A stretch of DNA of 64,000 nucleotides. Source: Gongronella butleri. Taxonomy: Eukaryota > Mucoromycota > Mucoromycetes > Mucorales > Cunninghamellaceae. Every line of letters begins with the position of its first letter. The stretch's first letter is position 1. The stretch covers positions 620,001 through 684,000 of the forward strand of contig JAIWZP010000002.1 of assembly GCA_025201375.1 (NCBI GenBank). Direction: 5' to 3'. This document shows, piece after piece, positions 55,835-64,000 of the stretch. The notes under the pieces are model-generated. The model did not search any database, was not told the origin of the DNA, and saw only the letters and a list, made by a program, of their open reading frames with translations. A program made the position numbers and the translations under genes.

Positions 55835-57562
55835 TTAATTTTTCAATACGACCTCGTCACCAGCAACAAAGACACGCTTGACACGGATTTCGCCGGTGGA
55901 GTCGTCCAAAAAGACCAGATCGGCGTCCGCATTGACATTCAGGGTGCCCTTGCGGTCCTCAATGCCCAGCAATTGCGCGGGGTGAAGCGTTGCGGCCTCA
56001 ATGGCATCGACAATGGAGCAATTGGTGAAACGTTGGAAATTGCGCACACACTCGTCAATGGTCACGGTGCTATTTGATAAAAAAAATGAGGTGAGGTTGG
56101 GTTCAGGGGGACAATGAATTGTGGCGCGCGCGGGCAAGGAGGCGATTCAAGCACCACGTGCGAGCAAAATGCGACACGTGGGCGCGTCATTTGTCTCTCT
56201 CTCTCTTTTTTTTTTTTTTGTTTTTTTTTTGCTTCAATTCTCTCGACACTTACCATCCAGCCAGCGTGTCCGTGCCCTTGATGTAGCAAGCACCAGACTC
56301 ATCAACCTCGACCTCACGGCCGCCCAGAGTATAAGTGCCCTTGGGCAAACCCATGGCAGAAAGGGCATCCTGCATTTCAAAAAAAGGGCGAGATTAGCAT
56401 AAACACTTTTTTTTCTTTTTTTGTCTGAGCTTACGGTGACGAGGACAACGCCGCTGGGGTGGGAATAATAGGCAATGCGGACGGAATTGGGGTGCACGTG
56501 GACGCCATCGCAGATGATGCCGTAAAAAGGGCGGGGGTCGGGCTTGTTGCGGGAGGGCGATGTCGACGATGCGGCAGGGTGACCGGATTTCTGGGTGGGC
56601 ACGGGCAAATCAGCCGCACCAAGCACACCGACCAACCCAGGATCACGATGGTGGAACTTTTTTCGAAAAAAAAAAAGAAAAAGAGGAATTGAGTCCATGC
56701 ACGTCCTTTTTTTTTTTTTTTTTTTTGTCCATTGGACTTACAGCTTGCATGGCATTGAACAAGTGAGTGATGCTGGTGGCGCCTTGCTTGACGGCCTCTT
56801 CAGCCTCGGCAATGCGACAGGCCGTGTGGCCCATGGCGACGGTGATGCCGCGCTTGACGAGGTCGGGGATCGCCTGCGTGACGCCCTCAATCTCGGGTGC
56901 GACGGTCATGATGCTGACGGCCTTGCTGCCCTTCTTTAGCTCGGAGCCGTACGCGGCATCAAAGTCGGCAATGCCATTCTTTGCCGTGCGGAACACATTT
57001 TCGTCGTGGGCGCCCTTTTTCTCCACAGAAATGAATGGACCCTCAATGTGAGCACCAAGGATCTCGGCGCCGCCTGTAGCAGCGCCCTTGCGCTGGTTCA
57101 AAAGGGGCAGAACCTAGAGCGAGGCAAATGAGAGTGAGCAACAAAACAAAACAAAAAACGCCAAAACCGCAGCTTTCCCTGTTTCTCTTTTGTGATTTTT
57201 TTGGGGGTTACCTTTTCGTAGACTTTGGGATCGGAGCTGACGACAGTGGGGCAAAAGGCTGTGCAGCCATATTGCAACAATCCCTGTGCAACGGTGTCAA
57301 TGTCTTGTTGGATTTTCTCGTTGGAACCATCGTGGTCGGCAAAATCAATGCCATAGCCGCCGTTGATTTGGGTATCAATGAAGCCCGGGGCAACAATCAT
57401 GCCCTTGGCATCGATGATTTCGTCGGCATCGCGGTGTGCATCGAAAAACAGGTTTTGCGGGTGGATGATCTTGCCGTGCTGGAACCAGAGATATTCATTT
57501 TCGATGATCTTGTGGTCGATCAATAGCCGAGCATTGATGATCTTGTAAATCTTTTCAGACAT
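55835..57562 (-). CDS. N-acetylglucosamine-6-phosphate deacetylase
   Basis: Cytosolic amidohydrolase that turns GlcNAc-6-P into glucosamine-6-P and acetate, a step in amino-sugar salvage. Start MSEKIYKIINARLLIDHKII at 57562. The TIM-barrel motifs appear in order: IVAPGFIDTQINGGYGIDFA, GCTAFCPTVVSSDP, ILGAHIEGPFISVEKKGAH (metal-binding Glu), TVAPEIEG, RGITVAMGHTAC (metal His), SITHLFNAMQA (metal His), FHHRDPGLVGV, FYGIICDGVHVHP and GTYTLGGREVEV. The C-terminal part has ATLHPAQLLGIEDRKGTLNV and ADLVFLDD. About six exons with T-rich introns; end at 55835. All expected catalytic segments are present. It most resembles eukaryotic AMDHD2/NagA. Confidence 0.95.
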
Positions 57563-58450
57563 GGTGTGGGTGGTATGTAAGAGAGGAGGAAAAAAAAAAA
57601 GAAGAAAGAAGAAAAAAAACACTCTAATCACAGGATTTATAGGCCCCTTCCATAAAAAAAAGCAAGTCGCTTATATAAGCCCAGGGTCCACCTCAGGAGG
57701 CATGCCCATTGGTCCGTTGCCTTAGGTAAGCCGCTAATTTCAGACTCCACCTAGCTGTGTCCCTTGTTGTTTTCCATTTTTCGATGAATGGGGCCCGCCA
57801 GGAAAAAAACACGGGGTTCAGTTCAGATTACATCATCAATGGTGCGCTTTCTCTCCGCTTGCGCAAAGGAAAAACAAGTCAGTGTTGGCGGCAAAGGGGG
57901 GCCAATAGGACAAAAAGTCAAGCCAGTCAAAAAAAAAAAAAAAACACGACGCGCCGAGTCAAAATAAAAAAAAAAGAGTAAAAAGAACATGCGAGTAGCG
58001 CGCGTGGATGAGCCAGGCATCCCCAATTGGCCTCTTTTATTCGACTCGTCACGAGTCTGCGCAGGGTGGGACCCGTTTTGTTCCAGATGCGCCAATGGTC
58101 GGCGGATTCAGACAATCGGATTCTCCAGAGGAAATGAGCGAATGAGGCACTGCTTGCTCATCTTTTTGTGACGCTGATCAGTGACGGCCCGAGATTAAAA
58201 CAAAAAAAAAAAAGATAAACACCGCTGCTCCTTTTTTTTTATGCTGTTTTACAAGTCCCAGGCTGCAATGACCTTGTGTGGCATGGTGCTCAATGCGTGC
58301 GACACGTTTGAGCCGACGTCCCGCCGGAGCTATAATTTGCCCGGTGGGGGGTCTTTTTGGAGAATTTGGGAACCCCAAATTAGGCTGTGTCGGCTTTTTG
58401 TTGGAAATTTCTCCCTTTCTTGCCCCTTCTTCCTCCACTTTTTCGTTGCC
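57563..58450. other. Intergenic region between the deacetylase and ASDURF-like genes
   Basis: Promoter side of both neighbours. No gene is supported. A 12-bp palindrome with a TATATAA core lies at 57669-57680. Confidence 0.5.
57669..57680. promoter_or_regulatory. Palindromic TATA-like element upstream of the deacetylase gene
   Basis: GCTTATATAAGC, a perfect palindrome about 107 bp before the deacetylase ATG (minus strand). Confidence 0.35.
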
Positions 58451-58869
58451 ATGGCGAGCCTCGACGCGTTGGAACAAAGGGTGCCGTCAAGCCCCAGGTG
58501 TGATCTTGCCACTCATGTTTTAACTTGTATATTTTACAGGTACAGGAACTCAAAGTGCTTCAAGCTGAGCTGAATACCGCGCGACCGGACGCTGTAAGTT
58601 TGCCAAACGAGCAAATTCAAAGCCATTGATGGCCTATTACTCACCCAGTCTTTGCGTAGAAATTGTATAGCCGGCGCGTCGGCTCTTCCAACATTTTCTT
58701 TTTGGAAAAAGACCGCGATCAGCTTAAAAAGGATACCCAAGGCACAGCAAAACAAAAAACAAAAAAAAAAGGTTACAATGGCTTATTTGATTTCTTCGAC
58801 ACCCGTGTAGAGCAACACGACGGCATTTGCAAACAAGTGAACGAATTAAAGGCCAAGGATGGCACGTAG
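58451..58869 (+). CDS. Small prefoldin-like protein resembling ASDURF
   Basis: Proposed exons: 58451-58480, 58540-58593 and 58660-58869, all phase 0. The protein begins MASLDALEQR, VQELKVLQAELNTARPDA, then KLYSRRVGSSNIFFLEKDRD. The K-(V/L)-Y-x-R...S-N-I-F-F-L segment matches the conserved core of animal ASDURF and related beta-prefoldin-like proteins, a PAQosome (R2TP/prefoldin-like) subunit. Coiled-coil helices flank that core, and the C-terminus is VEQHDGICKQVNELKAKDGT. A further 42-nt intron with donor near 58781 is possible and would keep the frame. The first donor (GTGCCG) is weak, and the alternative donor CAG|GTGTGA breaks the frame. In human the same protein is an upstream ORF of ASNSD1; here ASNSD1 lies 30 kb away. 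Confidence 0.6.
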
Positions 58870-59074
58870 AACCTGTCAATGGATCGATCTTGCACAATAA
58901 ACGACGTGTCGCGCCTTTGTTTTCGATTACATTTACAATCTTTTTGCTTTATTGATCTGCGAATAAGATGATACTTTTTTTTTTTAGAGGGAAATCACAC
59001 ATAGACACACGAGCAACCAGCTATCCTACATCAATTTTGGGGGAGGTATCTTCCTTTTTCTTTTTCCTTTTTGC

Positions 59075-62000
59075 TTAGGCAAGCGCGTCCTCATCAATGT
59101 CGCCATAGACGAACATGCCATAGCGGTTGCGCTGGGCGGAGCGCTGGGCTTCCTGGAGGGATTGGAGGATCTCGGGGTATGCCTTGGCGTAGGGGACCTT
59201 GGCATTGACGATGCCACAGCCGTCACGGACCATGTCGAGATTGAGGCTGGCCTCGGCATTGGTGGACATTTTAGGGTCATAGAGGGTCAGGCACAGCACG
59301 CCATTCTCCTTGGCGTCCACATTGGCCACAAGCTGCTTGCCAGCCGTCAATTCGTGGAAACGCTCCATGCATTCGACGCCATATTCGGCCTCCTTGCTCG
59401 GGCATCGCACAAACGACAACATTGCTTCTTGCGCCTGGGGCTTGAGCGTCTTGAATTGCGGCGCAAGGGCCTGGATGCGTGATCGGGGCAAGACCTCGCT
59501 CTAATTGTGGAAGAAAAGGAAAAAAAATCCTGGTCAGGACACTTGCTTTTTCATTTTTTTGACTTTTCCTTTTTTGAGTGCGATTCTTACGTTGCCATAG
59601 TCGACATAGAGGACCTCAAAGCCCTCGGACGAGACGCGGCGGATCTTTGCACGGTACCAGCAGTCGTCTTCAGTGAATTTGGCGCTGACAATGTCGCCGA
59701 CACGGGGTTTTGGCTGATCGGCGCCTGCGGCGGGGCGGCTGGCGTAGTGGAGGGACAAATCCTTCATGAGGGTCTCGAGCTGCTTGATTTCGGTGGGGTT
59801 GATCACCTGGACATAGAATCGTGAGCCATTGATCATGTCGGACACAACAATGTCAATGTATTCATGGCGTGGCTGCACCTGGTCCACGACGGGCGCCGCT
59901 TCGACCTGTTGCTGCGCAGGATCGTACTCCTTCCACAAGCCAAGGCGGCTGCTCTGCGCATTACGCTCGGCAGTGAAGAATTGGTTCGCATAACGCGACT
60001 CGTTGGCCGAGTATTCGTGCACAAACACCATGCCTTTGCTAAGCAGGTCAACTGCAATGTTCTGTCCATTCACAAACAAATTGCCAATGAACGCGCCCGT
60101 CTTGTCCACATTGTCAATCTCGATTTCAACCTACAAATTATAAAAGTACAATAAATAACCTATTTTTTTTGCTTTTTTGCTTCCCTCCCCCTCTCACTGT
60201 TGCTTACATCGTGTTGCAAGCACTGCTCAGACACGTAGGCGAGGGCCTCGGCGCCAAAAGGCTCGGACTTTTCATTGGCATTGCGGCCAACACGAGGCGC
60301 ACGCACGCCGGCAAGCACAAATGCCAGGCGACAATTCTCCTTGGGCACCCAGAGGAACATGCGCGAGCCATTGGCAACGTGCTCCACGATGGCCGATTGG
60401 CGCGGGCTGCGCTTGAGCGACGACAAGAATTGGCGCGCCTTGGTTTGGTTCTAATTGCGATTTAAAAAGAAACAATGATCCATCAGACTTGCCTTTTTTT
60501 TTAACCACGTCGATGTCAAGATATCTACCTCGCTGGCATCCACAATGCGAACAATGGGCTGCTCCTTTTGGCTATGCACACCCTTTTGCTGCTCTTGTGC
60601 CCTAGTAAAATGCAAAAATAAACAAGTGTGAGTTTGCTTTTGCCTTTTTTTTTTTTCTTTCTGTGTGTGCCCCTACTTGGATTCGGCAAGGAGCAATTGG
60701 TCATAGCTATGAGAGCGGTTGTCGTCATCCTTGCGGTGGCGGATGACGGTGGCAAGACCCTTTTCCACGAGCTGCTGGGCGATGTTTGCATTGCCGACCT
60801 TGATGGTGGCGCAGTCCTTGGCCTCAAAGCCGTCCTGGGCAGGCTTGCGGTAGTCGATGGAGACGTGGACCTAGTGGGGAAGAACGCGTGAGTCGATAAT
60901 TGATCTGTGAACGTTCACGCTCTTCATTTTTACCTGTTTGCCGATCAATTTCTTGCGCAAGAACTCGCGGGCCTCGAATTGATAGCCGACCTCCTTGAGA
61001 TCGCGAGATTTGGCATTGGGGTTGACGCTGCCAGATTGGCGAGGAGCCTGCTTGACGCTAGCCAGCTGCAACTTGCGCTCGCCATTGGCGGATTTGACAA
61101 TGACAGTGTCACCTGTGACGATGCGCACAACGGTCGCGTCAAATTCAGAATCATCCGCCTTGGCCTTGGCAATGTGGTCCTTCCAGACACGCAATTTCTT
61201 GGCCTTGGCCGCACTATGACAAGAAAATGAGCAAATTTAAGTAAATTGAGCAAATGACGGCATTGCAATATTGCAACATTGCTATTTACCTTTCGGCTTG
61301 GCGAAGGGCGACGGGGCCGCCGGTGACGAGGGTGATGCTCCAATCCTGGCACTTTGCAAAGCCATTGCTAAGAAGGAGCTCCGCAATGGAGCCTGCAGGA
61401 TGCTGGACAGAGCCGACAAAGTTGGGCGCATTGCCCTGGCTGAGACCCTCAAGCACGACCTTGACACCGCGCTGCAGCAGACGCGCCTCGACAAACGCCT
61501 TGGCCTCTTCACCAAACGGCTCGCTCGTGTCTGGCTGGTCCGCAGGCGCATTGTCACGCTTGCACGACGGCGCCTTGATCCCCGAAAGGAACAGCGTCAC
61601 CATCTGCTGCCGCTTGTCCGGCAAAACAAGCAACACGCGGAACGTCGACGCGTCGCGGATCTGCTCAATGATCGCTACAAAAAAATGAAAGAAAGAAAGA
61701 AAAAAAAAGTGAATTTCCCCTCCTTTTTTTTGCTTTTTTTGCGTGTCCCTTACCTTCCAATGGCTTGCCCTTGTACGCATTCAAAAACGAGCGCGCATCC
61801 TGGTCCATGGTATACGACACTTGGCGCTTGCCCTGCATGAAAATTGACAAAACACAAAAAACAAATGAGATTGCCATGCGCACGACATTATTGTTATTTT
61901 GCCCCCCTCCCTTACGTCAGTGTCGGTGGCCCATTGGCCCCTGCCAGCATCGCGTGCCTCTTGTTCAAGGGCGCGCAGACCAACAAGTTCCTGTTCCTGG

Positions 62001-62456
62001 GCATCATCGTCCTGGTTGCCACGCGATTTGCCCTCGCGCACCTTGAGCCATCCTTGTTGCACACCCAGATGAGCCACATTGTCGCCATTCGCCAGCAACA
62101 GCGACCCGTACTCGCGCGGCGGCGACACCGTGCTCACCGTGTACTCGGGCACAAACGTCACTTCCTTGCCCACAAGCAATTTGCGCAGGTACTCGCGCGC
62201 GCCAAAGGCAAACGGCTATAAAAAAGAAGCATGTCAACACAAAATAAAAAAAAACAGACGCGTGTTTGCTCGTTCTCAGGGGGCCGGGCATGAATTGTAC
62301 CTCATCGTCGCGCGTGGCGTTGCCGAGACGCGGGGCCTGGACATTGGACAAGGCGAGCAGGCGCTCGGCAGGGGGTCCGTTGGGACGCGGCTTGCCGCGC
62401 AAAATCACAGTGTCACCCGAGAGCACATTCTTCACAGCAGCTTTTTGTTGGACCAT
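59075..62456 (-). CDS. Tudor staphylococcal nuclease (SND1/Tudor-SN)
   Basis: Cytoplasmic RNA-binding protein with repeated SNase-like domains and a Tudor domain, involved in RNA stability and stress granules in other eukaryotes. Start MVQQKAAVKNVLSGDTVILR at 62456. SN domain 1 has LSNVQAPRLGN, PFAFGAREYLRKLLVGKEV and GLRALEQEARDAGRGQW. SN2 has FRVLLVLPDKRQQMVTLFLS and EPFGEEAKAFVEARLLQRGV. SN3 has RIVTGDTVIVK, YQFEAREFLRKKLIGKQ and HVSIDYRK. SN4 has NCRLAFVLAGVRAPRVGRN, EPFGAEALAYVSEQCLQHDV and GKEYDP-like ends (GLWKEYDPA). The Tudor domain (PRVGDIVSAKFTEDDCWYRA, FEVLYVDYGN) is followed by a split fifth SN domain ending GMFVYGDIDEDALA. About ten exons. The architecture is complete. Confidence 0.95.
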
Positions 62457-62739
62457 GGCAAGACAGAAACGAGAGAGGAGGTGGGGGCGAATAAAAGAAA
62501 AAAAAGAAGATGAAAGACAAAAAGAAAAAGGAAAAAAAAGCAAAAAGGCGGACAAGAAAACGGCCTCCATTCATTGTTGCCAAACGCGGACTTTCTGATC
62601 CCGCGGGCCAATCCCGCATAGCCAGCCAGGTTCACACGCCCGCGCCTTGGCCAATTTATGCAAGTAGCGCACATCTCCCTGTCAATCGGGGTTGGCCACT
62701 ACGGGTCAACGACAAAAATTCACTCAATATGCTGTTTTA

Positions 62740-63160
62740 TTCATCTGCACAGTGATTGACCTCTGGTTTTCAACGCCACGTTGAAAAAGATGCGACAAAT
62801 ACAGTGATGGCCCATAGCAAAGGGTTATCGAGGCGATCCTACCACGCATTTGTAGTGTTTGATTTGCCTTTTTTTGGATTTCACTACAACCGTCTGATTG
62901 ATCTCTAGATTTCAAGGATTTTTTGAAAAAAGACGGGCCGAAATAATTTAGCGGTAAAGCTTTGGAGGCAAACTATGCGTTATTTGCGGTGGTCAGTAAC
63001 AAAAGTTGTGAAAATTCGTGAAAGGGGCGCACGTTTCGACAACAGGCTGATTGCCCTGGCGCTTTTTTAATTTTTTTATGAAAGAGAAGCCATAAAATAT
63101 CGACGTGGTGGCGTTTGACGGCGATCCAAGCATAACTCGTTGAGAAAAACGAAATACGCG
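62740..63160 (+). repeat. Dispersed old repeat, distal copy
   Basis: Diverged partner of 18690-19120, 44 kb away in the same orientation (shared words listed there). No coding frame is conserved between the two. Confidence 0.75.
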
Positions 63161-63490
63161 TAAAGTATTATTTTGGCTTTGATTTTCACTAGCAAACACC
63201 AAATTCGAGATTTCTCAAGACTGAGCGATCCGTTTTGCAAAAAAAGACTTGGTATTATTGGATTCATGGGTCAATTATCCACTGATCTCAATATAGGGCC
63301 ACAAATTCAGGCTCATCGGGAGAAACACGTAGTAAAATATTATTTTGGCTCTGGGTTTTCACTAGTAAACACAAATTTCAAGATTTCTCGACACTGAGCG
63401 ATCCGTTTCGCGTAAAAAATTAACACTATTGGACAATTGGGTCTATCATTAACTGGTCTAAATTTGGGACCAGATGTGCAAGTTTCTTAT
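63142..63490 (+). repeat. Two diverged tandem units of about 175 bp
   Basis: Both units share, in order: TATTATTTTGGCT, TTTTCACTAG(C/T)AAACAC, AGATTTCTC, ACTGAGCGATCCGTTT, CTATTGGA or TTATTGGA, and GGTCAA/GGTCTA-type ends. A weaker third relative is at 17880-17945 (GGGATTTTTAGAACTCCGAG, TGATCAATGC). Confidence 0.75.
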
Positions 63491-64000
63491 GAAGTGCCAG
63501 TTTCATAGGCGTGAAGGGCGTAAACTCACCACCATTTGGTCCCGTACCGCGGCAATGGCTGAGCGCCCCGACGCATGAAACACATCAAATGAATCAGCCG
63601 GCAACCGCGGTAAAAGCGCTTGTGATTTGAGGACATCGCGTCACGTTTTCGACGAGTTAGCCTTGAGGCGTCGTTTTGATCCTGATTTGGCCTTGAATTG
63701 TTGTACTTGTATAAATTCTACAACTTTTTTTTTTTTGACTTAGACCCACTTTCCGATCCGCATTTTCCACCCGAGTTCAATGGTGATAACCGCGATCCCC
63801 GGATTTATAGTCGCGTTTGCGTGAAAAATCGCCTTAAAGTTGAAGATTTTACAGCCAAAATAAGGTTCACCGCCATTGGTGCCGCGCTTTTGAGTTTTGG
63901 AGAGACCTTGGCTCAGAGCATTTGTAAGGAAAAGAATTTGCAGTTACTTTGGCTAATGCAACCTGCACCTTGCCCCGCGAAAATTTCGAGAAAAACGCGC
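63491..64000. other. Non-coding end of the window
   Basis: No gene is supported. The last bases (TTTCGAGAAAAACGCG) resemble the start of a repeat block near 18330 (TGTCGAGAAAAACGCGATCG), so the repeat family may continue past the edge. Confidence 0.45.

Noticed and set aside
1..64000. tRNA, 5S rRNA and snRNA genes
   Set aside because: Scanned by eye for A/B-box and cloverleaf patterns; none was convincing. A tRNAscan or Infernal run would be needed to exclude them.

Overview
The window looks like nuclear DNA of a fungus, most likely an early-diverging lineage (Mucoromycota or Zoopagomycota-like; inferred from gene content, phylum not proven). Reasons: compact genes with many short GT-AG introns, a SUR7/PalI membrane protein, a Rua1-type C-terminal domain, Trm44, a Ser/Thr-rich wall-sensor-like protein, and genes missing from budding yeast (Tudor-SN, ASNSD1, LMBRD2, TMEM97). 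Nearly every intron carries a long run of T on the sense strand, which gives the DNA its A/T-homopolymer look.

Layout. 0-5.8 kb (+): two tandem RNA polymerase III RPC3/C82 genes (the first cut by the window edge), then a divergent importin-alpha-like IBB/ARM protein. 5.9-9.0 kb (-): LMBRD2-like membrane protein. 9.3-10.4 kb (+): quinone oxidoreductase-like MDR enzyme. 10.6-11.2 kb (-): TMEM97/EXPERA protein. 11.98-17.34 kb: a young Ty3/Gypsy LTR retrotransposon on the minus strand, with near-identical LTRs and a 4-bp target duplication but a frame break in reverse transcriptase. 17.3-21.6 kb: gene-free AT-rich DNA built of old diverged repeats, with a possible LTR relic. 21.9-28.7 kb: a wall-sensor-like protein (-), Trm44 (-), mitoribosomal mL46 (+) and ASNSD1 (-). 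28.9-34.2 kb (+): the DNA polymerase alpha catalytic subunit. 34.3-39.1 kb: a tandem array of a lineage-specific, partly decayed duplicated module; another copy lies at 49.7-52.3 kb. 39.1-49.3 kb: protein kinase (-), RING-H2 membrane protein (+), F-box/WD40 protein (+) and Rua1-type regulator (+). 54-62.5 kb: SUR7-like protein (+), GlcNAc-6-phosphate deacetylase (-), a small prefoldin-like protein resembling ASDURF (+) and Tudor-SN (-). 62.7-64 kb: the same old repeat family as at 17-20 kb.

The genes are mostly housekeeping: Pol III transcription, nuclear import, replication initiation, tRNA modification, mitochondrial translation, ubiquitin ligation, amino-sugar salvage and RNA metabolism. 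There are no operons; two gene pairs are divergent and share intergenic promoters of about 100-205 bp. The most unusual features are the duplicated module at 34-39 and 50-52 kb, the RPC3 tandem pair, and the separate ASDURF-like gene 30 kb from ASNSD1 (in human these two are encoded on one transcript). Exon boundaries were read by eye from splice signals, frame and family similarity; no search or alignment program was run.
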